From assembly GCA_951799425.1 (NCBI GenBank), contig OX637393.1:7386244-7450243 (forward strand): 64,000 bases of DNA, given 5' to 3'. Positions 1 to 10,669 of the stretch are shown piece after piece. The position numbers were made by a program, and so were the translations under genes. The notes beneath the pieces were generated by a model, which was given only the letters and a program-made list of their open reading frames with translations, did no database searches and was not told the DNA's origin. Source of the stretch: Ilex aquifolium (Eukaryota; Streptophyta; Magnoliopsida; Aquifoliales; Aquifoliaceae). Position 1 is the stretch's first letter. The number at the start of each line of letters is the position of its first letter.

Positions 1-1196
1 CAAACTCCTTCCTAAAATAAAGTACAAAGCCAAAATCAAGATATCTTTCTAAACTCAAAATCCTCCTTAAAAATAACTATTTTAAAAAAAATAAAGGACT
101 ACAATTGATAAACTCAAATTTAAAGTATGAAAATTTTAATTTAAAGGAATGAAATACGACCCTTAAAATTTTAAAGGATAATAAAATATGATCATTGATT
201 ATATAAGTAAAGGATTGAGTTTGTTTTTATTTGAGTAAAAATTTTAATCTTCCTTGATTTGGTACGAGTTTGGTTATAAGGTGAAGAAGATTGTTGGATT
301 ATTTTTACTGGATTTTATTTGAGTCTAAGAAAAGGTAAGTGCTGAAAATTCTCTAAAGAAATGAGATTCACTTTATACTTTTAATTATTTTTTACGAAAT
401 GATGGCATATGTGATAACAATAATATAATATCACCGTCACATTAAATATTTACTCAGGAAAGTGTGTAGACTATTTTGCATAAAAAAATTAAGAAAATTA
501 TTTGGACATTAATTACAACCCTATTTATCACAACTATTGAATTGGTAACATGTCCCAATTAATATTAAGGTCCAGAGTCATTCTAATAATAATTGATTAG
601 ATCAATAAATTAAATCTAAATAGCATTGCTCTAAAAAATTCATAGAGGGTAAGACAAAATGTGGCTCCCTTCTATTAAACAAAAGACTAATGTTTGGACT
701 TAAAAATTTGACATAATAATGTGGCTTTAGTGTAACCATTGGATCAATATCAAGTTTCAATGTTTGATGGACTAGTCAATCCAAAAGTCATAATAAATTA
801 GGTCAACAAATTAGGTTAATAAATTAAATCATAATAACATTGCTCTTAGAATATTAGATTGACACTAAGTTTCAATGTTTTATGGGGTCCATAGTCAATT
901 CAATGGTTGTAATGAATTTGGCAGGTTAAAAAATTAAGTTAATAAATTAGGTTCAAATAGTAATTACGTACGGACCTGCATTTAAAAATAATCACACATA
1001 ACTCTCATAATTTGTGAATTAAAACGTGTTTTTAAATTAAATGCAACGGTGATACCATGTCAACATATCACCAACTAATAATAAAACGTCAAGTGGGTAA
1101 GGTCAACCCCACTTAGTTAGGTATTTGCTTACATGGGAGAATGATGGGTAGTTATTTACTTATATAGAGAGTTGATTATTAATTTTTATTTGTTTT
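1..1196. other. AT-rich intergenic DNA
   Basis: No coding signal is visible. The first 60 bases resemble sequence near 18890-18960. Bases 731-951 hold two imperfect tandem copies of a unit of about 110 bp that contains the phrase AAGTTTCAATGTTT. A stretch near 520-650 loosely matches 17140-17270. These look like old non-coding repeats flanking the retrotransposon insertion. Confidence 0.6.
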
Positions 1197-1201
1197 GATA
1201 T
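1197..1201. repeat. Target site duplication GATAT, left copy
   Basis: GATAT immediately precedes the left LTR and is repeated exactly after the right LTR at 14749-14753. A 5-bp duplication is the usual product of Ty3/gypsy integrase, so the element boundaries are well fixed. Confidence 0.93.
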
Positions 1202-1918
1202 TGATGGTGTAAACCTGCGCGTATGAGCTATGGGGCTGGATTGTGTGGTATCTACGATCTGTGTAAGTCTTGGTATGAAATCTGAGCTACAAGGCTCGTG
1301 AATTGGTGGATGAATGCTCGAATCAATCGATGTATGGTGTGTGATATGCAACAGAAGTATAGTGGTTCACCGGCTAATGAGCTCGGCTAATCCACTCTCT
1401 AATGGAGACTCTTGCTCTTGTATCTTTATTGATCAAAAGTGGAATGTGTTACAGCAGAATACTCAGGGTATCTGGGTTTTTTTTTATCCCTCCCCCCCCA
1501 TGGAAGCTGTCCTTTTTTTTATAGCCTCATGCTTACCTCTAATCCGGAGTTATCTCCTACATTGAAGGGATTATGCCCTATCTTCATCTACAATCTCGGA
1601 GTGGCCTTACCTTCCCATAGCTGGCTTCAAACGACGAGATCTTTGCCCCTCATCGTGGGATTCTTCCCTTGGTTTAAGGAGAGGATCTTGGCGGGTTACG
1701 GGTTTTGTGCCTTGAATTGGCTCAGTTTCTGTTATGGGTGTGTCTGCTGTCATCTTGCTGTCTTCTGGTCATTTCTCAGTTCGTGTGTTCAGCCAGGAGC
1801 TCTAGTGCTAGTTGGAAGAGCTCAGACCCTTGCTGGATGAGCTCTGCTTACTCTACCTGAGCTCCCGAGCTGAGCTTACTATCTGAGCTCGTGCCTGGGT
1901 TTATTTTAGGCATCATCA
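1202..1918 (-). repeat. 3' LTR of element 1
   Basis: 717 bp, TG...CA ends, almost identical to 14031-14748. It includes a C run and T runs near 1480-1520 that account for the only indel between the two LTRs. Short open frames inside it are chance. Confidence 0.95.
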
Positions 1919-1935
1919 GTTGCCCCCCAGCCCTT
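1919..1935 (-). other. Polypurine tract of element 1
   Basis: Read on the minus strand this is a G-rich run (GGGCTGGGGGGCAA) directly before the 3' LTR. That is the expected place and composition for the plus-strand primer. Two pyrimidines interrupt the upstream part. Confidence 0.7.
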
Positions 1936-2071
1936 GCCTTAGGTTAGCTTAGGTAAGGGCTGACCTACACAGACTGAGTTAAACCAGCACGTGGCTCGAG
2001 GATTTTTGACGGTTTGCAGCAATTATTTCTTTCCTCGATTCCCGCGCACATCTCAGTCCACGTCCCTCAGG

Positions 2072-2080
2072 CTTTAAATA
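2072..2080 (+). promoter_or_regulatory. Possible TATA element for antisense gene A
   Basis: CTTTAAATA stands about 480 bp before the gene A start codon, in GC-richer, CT-rich sequence just inside the 3' LTR. A possible 5'-UTR intron follows: a GTACGT donor near 2291 and a TTGCAG acceptor near 2493. Together they suggest gene A has its own promoter, but this rests only on motif and position. Confidence 0.3.
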
Positions 2081-2558
2081 CTCAAAACGGCTACCTGAAC
2101 CGTTTCTTCACACTATTCATCTTCCTCGCTGCCCTTCGTCTCTGTTCTCTCTGTGATTTCGGACCTTCTTACTCGAACCTTTCTATTTTCATACCTGAAA
2201 TCGAATTCCCAGCCCTCGTTTCGAAGATTCGCGTCGCCTCCTCCCTTCGATAGTGCTCCAGGCTTCCGTTCGCCGTTATTTCTGAGTTAGGTACGTCCTT
2301 TGCCCTTTTTCTCTTCCTCATTTTGCTCTGGATCCCTCGAATTCGAGGTGGTTGCTGCATTTCTGGGCTTTTCGATTCTTTTACTTCTGGAATCGTGATC
2401 ATTGCCTAGCCCCCCTCCCTCGTTTCGTTGATTGGAGCTCCATAGTTCATATCCTTGCCGTCGGGAGTTACTGTGCTGACCCAAGGGTTATTGCAGAGTG
2501 CCTGACCCTTGCCCCTCTGCTTTATCGTTCCTTTAATCTTCCTTTTTCTCTTCCTATC

Positions 2559-5176
2559 ATGTCTGCCTCTTCTGGAGCCACTCGCTCCTCTGTTTCACTT
2601 TTAGGGTCTAGGTCAGCCGAAGAGGATACTGAATTAGAGGAGATAGGTGACGAAATTGATAACTTTCTTGGTGTGGAGGCTGCGGAAATCGAGGTGGGTA
2701 CCGAGGAGCCTCCCCCTATTTCCTCTCCCGTGCCCCCCAGACCTGATAAAGGCAAAGTCAAGGTGAGTGGAGTCGGGGTTGAAGAGAGGATTTCGTATTT
2801 GGGGTCTGCCTTCCGGCATGCCGAGTCTGTGGGCTACAGCAGAGAGGCCCCTGAGCTAATGAAAGCTTATAAGATTCGGTATGGTTTTCCTCCTGGGGTT
2901 GAACCCTGGTGCCCAGGCAGCTCTGTCTACTACGTAGAACCAGTACGCAATAGGGTCTGCTTCTTTCTTGCCGCCTTTGATAACGGTCTTCGCTTTCCTC
3001 TGCACCCCTTCATCAAGGCTATTCTGCAACACTTCCGTGTGTGTCCCTCTCAGATTTCTCCCAACTTCTATGGCGTCATGGTTGGTTTTTTAGTCATCTT
3101 CAAGAAGCATAAGCTCGGGGTTCCTAGCGTTTCTCTGTTTCAAGAGTTTTTTTAACGTCAAACCGACCTCTGAAGGCTTCTTGTACGCCTCTAAGCGTGC
3201 CAACGTTAGGCAGCTTATCTCTAACATTCCTTCCTCTCATAAGCACTGGAAGGAGCATTTCTTTTTTGTCGGGGGCATCAATTGGGAGTATAATCCTGCT
3301 GATAAGACAGATACACTCGGTATCCCTACGGCTTGGACTGAACCAGACAACTTGCGTGAGTCTTTACTCGAGTCAGCTGAGCTCTGATCTGGAACTTATA
3401 GGCCTCTTGCCTTTCTCTTACTTGTACCTTTTCTTCTTTTCAGGTGGTCGTCTTGAGCTCAGCCCTGAAGACAATAAAGTGCTGGCAAAGTTGGCGAAGA
3501 TTAAACCGGAGAAGTACGCTGACCTGATTGAGTTGAAAAATTTGGTGCAGCTAGGTCTGAGCCCTCCTGCGGTGACTTTAGCGATTCCATTATCTGTTTT
3601 AGGGGCTGACGAAGGTAATTTCATCGTCCCTTGCTCTCCTCTCTTCATAATCTTTCCTTCTCTTTTTTTTTTTTTTTTTTTTACATTTTCCTACTTCATC
3701 CAGACCTTCCAGGTCCTTCTACCATGAAGTCGACTCCAGAAGAGCTCAAGGCCAAGGTGGAAGAGCTGATGAAAGGTGGTAGGCCCGGGTTAGTTCTAGG
3801 AGTGGTCCAGGTACCCGGGCTAAAATCCCCAGATTGGAAGTGCCTTCTCCCTTCTCTGCTACTACAGAATCGGTTCCCATCAAGGCACCGCCCTCCTCAT
3901 CCAGCATCCCTCAAGTCGGGGTCATCTCTCCTCCTCCAGTGGTGCGTCCTGAGTCGGGGGCTGCTCAAAAGGGGGATCAGGCTTCCCCTTCCTCCTCTGA
4001 GGTTAAGGAAGCTTTGGGAGTGATCCCTGACCTCCAACCCGGAAAGGTCTCATATACTGCCTCTGGGAAGACCGAGAGAAAATCCGAAGAAGAAGAGGAT
4101 TCCTTTTTTGACAACATGGATCTTGCCGCAGGGGCTCTTTCTTCTATTTTCTCTGAGTCTGATGTCCTGAAGGCTGCTTCTATGCCTCTTGAGGAATCCA
4201 TTTCTTCAGCTCTTCAGGGAGCAGCTGCTGTAAGCACTACCACTTCTCCTTCTTCGATTATTTTTGTTTCGTGGACTCATGCGTTCTTTTGCGTTTTCAG
4301 GCTGTCCTTCATGTGAATGGTCTACTGCATCGGGTTCGGTCCCAAGAGAGCTCTTTTCAGGTCTTGAAGAAGTATAAGACCAAGGTTTCTGAATTGTCTC
4401 TTGAGAACGAGGACCTCAGAGCCCGGGTGGAGAGCCTTACAACGCAGATGGAGAGCCTCAGCGAGCAGACGGTGAAGCAAGCCTCCGACCTCAAACACAC
4501 ACTGACAGTCAAGGTCAGAGCTGAGGAGGGGGAAAAGAAGGCCCGAGATGAGCTGAGGTTGGTTAAGGAAGACCTGCAGCTTAAGGTTGAGGCGTGGTCC
4601 AAGGCTAACCAAGAGGCCTTTGATGCCAGGAAAGAGCTCATCCAAGCCAATCAAGATTATCTCATCCTTAATGAGGCTAATGGCAAACTCTGCGAGGAGC
4701 TCGAGGAACAAAAAGGCTTGGTCACACAGAAGAATAAGGAGATTACCGAGCTTAAGGATGATGCCACCACTTTGTGGGCTACTGGATGGCTTGCTTTTAG
4801 GCGTAAGGCTATCAAAGCGTATCCAGACCTTGATTTCAACTTTTCTATCCCCACCGAAGAAGAAATGGAAGAGTCTAGCTCTGATAATGAGGAGGATACC
4901 TCAGTCTCCCCAGCTGCTACCTTGAGCCAAGACATGCCTGCCCCTGGGACCTCTAGAGCTCTTATCGTGCTTCCTGAGTTCCCTGTCGCAGATCCTGTTG
5001 TTCCTGTTTCGGCACCATTTTCAGCTGACTTGGTGACTGAAGCCCTTGCTCAAAATCCGGAATCAACGGAAACGGGGACCCAAGACGTTTCTGGTAGCTC
5101 TCTCATTGCTTCTGTTGCTGAGGGCTCTTCTGCTGAGCCGCGAGATTCCCCAATTACTCCCCCTCCAGAAACTTAG
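2559..5176 (+). pseudogene. Antisense gene A: Transposase_28-like protein, four exons, two frameshifts
   Basis: This gene runs opposite to its host retrotransposon. I read exons 2559-3355, 3444-3614, 3713-4229 and 4301-5176, separated by GT-AG introns of 88, 98 and 71 bp with phases 1, 1 and 0. The product would be about 786 residues. It has an acidic serine-rich N terminus, then a domain around residues 120-200 with the signature GLRFPLHPFI...CPSQISP, as in the Pfam family 'putative gypsy type transposon' (Transposase_28). A Pro/Ser-rich linker, a Lys/Glu-rich coiled coil (about 4340-4760) and an acidic tail follow. A T-run indel near 3148-3154 and a second indel between about 3780 and 3830 break the frame, so this copy is decayed. 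Molecular function of the family is unknown to me. It is a divergent relative of gene B. Confidence 0.8.
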
Positions 5177-6210
5177 GTCCTTCTAATTGTAATTTCTTTG
5201 TAAAGGATTTTTTTTGAGATGTATAAATCTTAGAATTTTGATTTCAAACTGCTCACTTACTTGCTTTGCTTTATTTGTTTCAAACTGCTCACTTATTTGC
5301 TTTGCTTTATTTGCTTTATGCAGTATATATTCCCCTCCCCCTTTTGCTTTGAGAGGTGTTGTGCATTTCTTGAAGCAAATTTACTAAACTTGAGGAATAT
5401 AAAAGAATCCCCTTCTTGAAGCAAAACTCTTAGAGTCCCCTTCCCTCTTTTCCTTTGTTCTGAGCTGCTCAATTTGATATTCTGAACTGGCGTGCTTCTT
5501 CTGAACTGCATAGCTATAGTTTGTTAGCCCATGAGTTCTTCCTGAGCTGTACAGCTCTTCTAGTGAACATAAAAGCTGTTGCTGAGCTTTTTGGTTATTT
5601 ATGTGAATTTGAGTGCTCTTTCTGAGCTTTTTGGCTCTGCTTGTCTGAACTCGAAGGTTCTTTCTGAGATGGATAATAAATTCCATTGCTCTATTTTTTC
5701 TGAGAATAGAAGAGTTCTTCTACGTTTCACATTTCTTTTCCCCATACCTTGCTTAAAACTTTCATAGGCTGCTTAAGTTTCTTTGACGAGCTGAGGAACC
5801 CATCAGGAACTCTTCCTCTCTAACGTCAGTAGGGCCCTTAGAATGGCAGGCCTTGAAGATTTGCCATACAAGTGCTCTATTTTCGACTGGGCTGAGCTCA
5901 AATATGGAGGGTATATTGCTTGATGGGGCCAAAATTCTGTAGGTTGGTTTGAGTGCAAAATAGGGAGTGATCTTGTACCAATTTCTTTTCCCGCGTTTTA
6001 CTCCCAACCGTTTTCCATAATCGCAATCACTTTCCATAACCGCAACCACTTTCATTAATTAGGGAACTAAACCGCAACTGATTCCCTCCTTCTTGACTCT
6101 TGGTTCCCTGAAGAACTCCCCAGTTTTCCTTAGTTTCTTGTCACCTCTCGAATTCCCATTCTTGATTTCCTTGTCGATTTCTTGCATCTTTTTCCTTACG
6201 AGCACTTTCG
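5177..6210. other. Spacer between antisense genes A and B
   Basis: Non-coding. Bases 5236-5310 include a short tandem duplication (CAAACTGCTCACTTA...TTGCTTTGCTTTATTTG). From 5460 to 5660 the phrase GAGCT recurs often. The last 200 bases are CT-rich and could be the promoter and leader of gene B. I see no clear TATA box. Confidence 0.5.
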
Positions 6211-7311
6211 ATGGCTGCGCCTGCTTCTTCCTTGTTCCAGGAACAAGTTTCCTACGGAATTGATTGGCCGTGGCATCGTTACTGTCTGTCTCCATCGATC
6301 TTGGTTTCCTCTGATACGGAAACCATTAGGAAACGTTTTTTTCCTGATCTTGATTTGCCCTTGCGAGCTCCTACCCCCGACGAGCCCTGTAACTACCTCC
6401 CTCGTGGGGAAGTTTGCTTTTTTGAAGGCGCTTTGGATATGGGGCTTCGCCTTCCCATTCATCCTGTCATAGGGCGAGTTCTCGCCTACTATGGCTTGTG
6501 CCCCTCTCGCCTTTCCCCACGAGGATGGGCCGTTATGGTGAGCTTCTTCTTGTTCTGGCGCCTACATGGCGTTGGTAGGTTCCCCTATGTCCATGAGTTT
6601 CTGTACTTCTTCGAGATAGAAGAAGATGATGCTGCCTGTTTCAGTTTCTTCCGTTGGAGGGATTTTAGATTGCGTCCTTTGGTTCTCGGCTTCCCTCCCA
6701 ACCCTGAAGGATGGTTAAAACGTTTCTTTTTCGCTTCTGGGGAGTCCTGGCGGTCTCCCGAAGATCGCTGCCGCGAAGCTAGGATTCCACGGTCTTGGAA
6801 GAGCTACTCTCGCATTAGTAAGTTCTGGCTGAATTTATTTTTCTTTTTTTGTATACGGATCTTTCTTGAAGGTATATTCTTATCATGTTCTTGTTGCTCA
6901 GGTCCACCTGATGTGGATGTGCTAGAGATGTTGACCATTGACCAGATGCTGCAGGTGGAGTCCAAGACGTACTCCGAGCTGATGACAAGTGCAAACCTCT
7001 ATTTGTTTGGGGCTGAGGCCACTGAATATGAGTTTTCTCTTGTCCCTAATGCTTCCTGGACCTCTTTCTCTGATTGCGACGAGAAATATGATTCTGATGA
7101 GGAAGGGGACACTGGCGCGAGCTCAAAGAGGCGTAAGAGGGAGGGCTCTTTTTCTCCCGATTCCCTGTCCACTATCTTCCTCACCCCCACAGGCCAAAAA
7201 CTTCTTCAGTCCCTTCATAAGGCGGAGCAAGAAAGAGATGAGCTGAAGGAGGAGAACATTCGCCTGAAGGAGGAAGTGGCTGAGCTGAAGTCACAGCTTA
7301 GGAAGAAATAA
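6211..7311 (+). CDS. Antisense gene B: Transposase_28-like protein with coiled coil
   Basis: Starts at an ATG in MAAPASSLFQ and ends at TAA. A probable 84-bp intron (6818-6901, GTAAGT...CTCAG) divides it. The intron is in frame and has no stop, so both spliced (about 338 aa) and unspliced (366 aa) forms are open. Residues about 65-130 carry GLRLPIHPVI...CPSRLSP...VMV, matching gene A and the Transposase_28 family. The C terminus after the intron has an acidic patch, a basic RRKR cluster and a short Glu/Lys coiled coil. The intron is phase 1 and lies just after the conserved domain, as in gene A. Unlike gene A, no lesion is visible. Biochemical role is unknown; it is carried antisense within the 3' part of a gypsy element. 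Confidence 0.78.
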   Translation: MAAPASSLFQEQVSYGIDWPWHRYCLSPSILVSSDTETIRKRFFPDLDLPLRAPTPDEPCNYLPRGEVCFFEGALDMGLRLPIHPVIGRVLAYYGLCPSRLSPRGWAVMVSFFLFWRLHGVGRFPYVHEFLYFFEIEEDDAACFSFFRWRDFRLRPLVLGFPPNPEGWLKRFFFASGESWRSPEDRCREARIPRSWKSYSRISKFWLNLFFFFCIRIFLEGIFLSCSCCSGPPDVDVLEMLTIDQMLQVESKTYSELMTSANLYLFGAEATEYEFSLVPNASWTSFSDCDEKYDSDEEGDTGASSKRRKREGSFSPDSLSTIFLTPTGQKLLQSLHKAEQERDELKEENIRLKEEVAELKSQLRKK

Positions 7312-7736
7312 GAGCTCTGCCCCCGTGTATTTTCTTCTTTCCTTGAGCGCCAGCAAATTAAGACTTTCCTTGTATTTTTCTGAACATTTGTACTGTTGGA
7401 TATTTCGAATGCCAGACCTTTCATTCATTTTTTTTTTGCGTGACTCTTTGTGAGCCGAGGAGCTCATCTCGAATTCTGTTCGGTTACTTCATCTCACTCT
7501 TCGCGTTCAAAACACGAGCGTAGATGGAAAACAGAAGATCATGTCTGCACTGTCCTTAGTTCCTTACTAATTCCAGAGATCTGACGGTGATCTTTGATGG
7601 AAAACAGAAGATCATGTCTGCTCTGACCTTGGTCTCCTCATCTGACCTCGTAGGTGTTTTCTGTTGTTCTGGGCCTTTCGAGGTCTTTGAGCGTGTAGGC
7701 AGTGCACAAGGATCTCTGGTCGTGGGGGGAGGACCA
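7312..7736. other. Non-coding spacer with a short direct repeat
   Basis: It lies 3' of gene B. The phrase GATGGAAAACAGAAGATCAT occurs twice, at about 7523 and 7597. No gene is seen. Confidence 0.5.
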
Positions 7737-7835
7737 TTGGTGTCTCCAAGAGGCGTTCAGCCTTGAATTTGACTGTTGGTGTCTCCAAGAAGCGTTCAGC
7801 CTTGAATTTGACTGTTGGTGTCTCCAAGAAGAGTG
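7737..7835. repeat. 39-bp tandem repeat, about 2.5 copies
   Basis: The unit begins TTGGTGTCTCCAAGA and runs 39 bp. Two nearly identical units are followed by a partial third that diverges after 7830. It lies in the 3' region of element 1, next to the palindrome array. Confidence 0.85.
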
Positions 7836-7849
7836 CAGTTTTGAGCCTT

Positions 7850-8420
7850 GAAGCTTGTATGAACTGAAGAGCTTGTCTTTTGTTTATAAGCTTTGAGGCT
7901 TATCCTGTAATTATGAGCTGAAGAGCCCATCTTTCATTTATAAGCTTTGAAGCTTATCGTGTTTTTATGAGCTGAAGAGCTCATCTTTCATTTATAAGCT
8001 TTGAAGCTTATCGTGGGTTTATGAGCCGAAGAGCTCATCTTTCATTTATAAGCTTTGAAGCTTATCGTGGGTTTATGAGCCGAAGAGCTCATCTTTCATT
8101 TATAAGCTTTGAAGCTTATCGCGTTTTTATGAGCTGAAGAGCTCATCTTTCATTTATAAGCTTTGGAGCTTATCGCGTTTTTATGAGCTGAAGAGCTCAT
8201 CTTTCATTTATAAGCTTTGAAGCTTATCGTGTTTTTATGAGCTGAAGAGCTCATCTTTCATTTATAAGCTTTGAAGCTTATCGTGTTTTTATGAGCTGAA
8301 GAGCTCATCTTTCATTTATAAGCTTTGAAGCTTATCGTGGATTTATGAGCTGAAGAGCTCATCTTTCATTTATAAGCTTTGAAGCTTATCGTGTTTTTGT
8401 GAGCTGGAGAGCTCATCTCT
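7850..8420. repeat. 54-bp tandem array of palindromes, about 10 copies
   Basis: Each 54-bp unit has two dyads: GAGCT-GAAG-AGCTC and ATAAGCTT-TG-AAGCTTAT. Copies are nearly identical in the middle of the array and more diverged at its left edge. The array sits exactly where the leftward pol transcript and the rightward gene B transcript would meet. That placement could fit transcript ending or hairpin RNA, but no function is shown by sequence alone. Confidence 0.93.
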
Positions 8421-8497
8421 TTGCTTTGGGCGCCATTGAAGGACGAATAAAAGACTTGCTCACTCTTATTTAAAAATAGCTCTATTACAAATAACTC

Positions 8498-9061
8498 TTA
8501 CTGAAAAAACTTCTTAAGGTGCTCGGCATTCCACGAGTGAGGTAGGACCCTTCCCTGATCTGTTTGCAATTCGTAATTCCCCGGTCGGACTACACTTGAC
8601 ACGATATAGGGCCCTTCCCAGTTGGGCCCCAACTTTCCATGCGTGGGATCCTTTCTTGCGAGGAGAAGCCTCCTAAGTACCAAGTCTCCAGCCTTGAAGC
8701 TTCGGTGCCTTACCTTCCTGTCGTAATACCTTGCCGTTTTCCTTTGGTAAATGCGGACACGATGCAGAGCTCTGTCCCTCTTTTCATCCAAGAGATCGAG
8801 GTTTAATAGGAGGGATTCATCGTTGTGCTCGGCATCTGCAAATTCCACTCTTGGCGATTGGAGCCCTATCTCCACAGGGGCTACTGCCTCGGTTCCAAAG
8901 GTCAGAGCAAAGGGGGTTTCCTGAGTTGCCGATCTGACGGTGGTCCTGTAAGCCCACAACACCTCAGGTACGTATTCCACCCACTTGCCTTTCAGGTTTT
9001 CTAGTTTGGTTTTCAAAGCTGACTTTATGGATCGGATTGTGACCTCTGCCTGCCCATTGGA
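8498..9061 (-). pseudogene. Integrase C-terminal part of element 1 pol
   Basis: This continues the frame of the upstream RNase H-integrase segment after an in-frame TAG (9062-9064). It begins with SNGQAE, whose Glu (codon 9044-9046) should be the third acid of the DDE triad. It then has the typical gypsy integrase run around WVEYVPEVLWAYRTT and the C-terminal beta domain (GDLVLRR, GKLGPNWEGPY). It ends at a natural stop after HLKKFFQ. No chromodomain follows, which fits Tat rather than chromoviruses. Confidence 0.9.
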
Positions 9062-10669
9062 CTAAGGATGTGCAGGAGCTGAGAAGTAGTTCTTGATCCC
9101 GAGCTCTGCACAAAAGCTTTTAAATTTTGAGTTATCAAACTGCTTTCCGTTGTCAGACACGAATGCTCTGGGAACCCCAAACCTGCAGACTATTGACTTC
9201 CAAACGAAGTTTTGAACTTTTTGTTCTGTGATGGTTGCTAAAGGTTCAACCTCTGCCCATTTGGTGAAGTAGTCTACTCCTACGATGGCAAACTTGCACT
9301 GTCCCACCCCGGTGGGAAGGGGGCCCAGAATGTCCAAACCCCACTGCTGGAAAGGCCACGGGCTTACCACCGAGCTTAGGGGTTCGGAGGGACAGTGGGA
9401 CACATTGGCATGCTCCTGACAAGTCTTGCATTTTCTTACTAAGTCGGTGGCATTTTTGAGCATGGTGGGCCAATAATACCCTTGTCTCAGCACTTTTCCT
9501 GCCAAAGCCCGAGCTCCTATGTGATTGCCACATATTCCTTCATGTACCTCTCTGAGTATGTAGTTGGCATCCTCATCTCCTACGCACTTAAGGAGAGGCG
9601 TTGAGAATCCACGTTTGTACAGACTTCCTTGTAGCAGTGAAAATCTGGCTGACCTGGTCCTCAGCTTGGATGCCTCCTTAGCATCACTTGGCAAAGCCCC
9701 ATTCTGCAGGTACCCAATGATGGGGTCCATGCAGCTCGGCTGAGCCTCGACTGATAGCATGTCCTCTTCTTCGATACTCACTGAAGGCTCTGGGAGGTGT
9801 TCCACTGGTATTAGTCTATCCAAGTCTTCTTGTGAGGCAATTGCTAATCTTGCCAATGCGTCTGCTCGTGAATTCTCTGCTCTGGGCACATGTCTGACCT
9901 TAACCTGCACAAATTTTTTCATTATTTCTCGTACCTTTTTGAGGTAAAGGACCATCTTTTCACCTCTTGCTTCGTAGGCCTCTTCTATCTGTTTTACCAC
10001 CAGTTGAGAATCGCTGCAGATCTCCAGCTGCTCTGCTTCCATAGAATAAGCAAGATTAAGCCCAGCAATGACAGCTTCATATTCTGCCTCATTATTTGAA
10101 GCTTTGAACCCGAATCTGAGGGCGTATTCGACGTCTATCCCTTCTGGGGAGGTCAGGATTATTCCTGCACCGCTTCCCTGAGCGTTGGCGGCTCTATCTA
10201 CTGAAAGCTTCCATATGGGGAGGTCTGTTATTAAATCCGTGGTTTCCATAGGCGCTGCTGCTGTGAACTCAGCAATAAAATCCGCCAAAATTTGTCCTTT
10301 GACGGCAGTTCTTGGCTTGTATCTAATGTCGAACTCACTGAGCTCTATGGCCCATTTAACTAATCTTCCCGAGGACTCTGGCTTATGCAGTACTTGCTTC
10401 ATCGGCTGGTCTGTTGGGACCTCGATGGTATGAGCCTGGAAGTAGGGCCTGAGTCTTCTGGCTGTTGTCACCAACGCCAAGACGAGCTTCTCCATCTTCG
10501 GATATCTCTCCTCTGCCCCCCTCAGAGCTCTGCTGCAGTAATAAACTGGTTGCTGAGCTCTGTCTCGCTCCCTAACCAGTGCTGCGCTTGTCGAAAAGTC
10601 TGAAATCGCCAGATAAAGAGTTAGGACCTCCCCTTCCAAAGGGCTCACCAGAACAGGAGGAGAGCTCAT
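9062..10669 (-). pseudogene. RNase H, second RNase H and integrase core of element 1
   Basis: 535 codons. Residues 1-135 are the retroviral-type RNase H that completes the reverse transcriptase. Residues about 150-280 are a second RNase H, with acids in SVDRAA, NEAEYEA and CSDSQLV; this extra copy is known from Tat elements. Residues about 365-420 carry the HHCC zinc site (CKTC near 9425), and residues 435-535 the integrase core with GLDILG and VSDNG acids. The frame is shifted by one base against the reverse transcriptase segment at about 10670 and ends in TAG where relatives have Gln, so a continuous polyprotein cannot be made without frameshifting and readthrough. Confidence 0.92.

Noticed and set aside
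1314..1840. Open frames inside the LTRs of element 1, repeated at 14143-14670
   Set aside because: They lie wholly in LTR sequence, differ in length between the two LTRs through small changes, and match no family.
4322..4935. Minus-strand frames over gene A exon 4
   Set aside because: Shadows of the plus-strand coiled coil; Leu/Ser-rich composition is what reversed Glu/Lys codons give.
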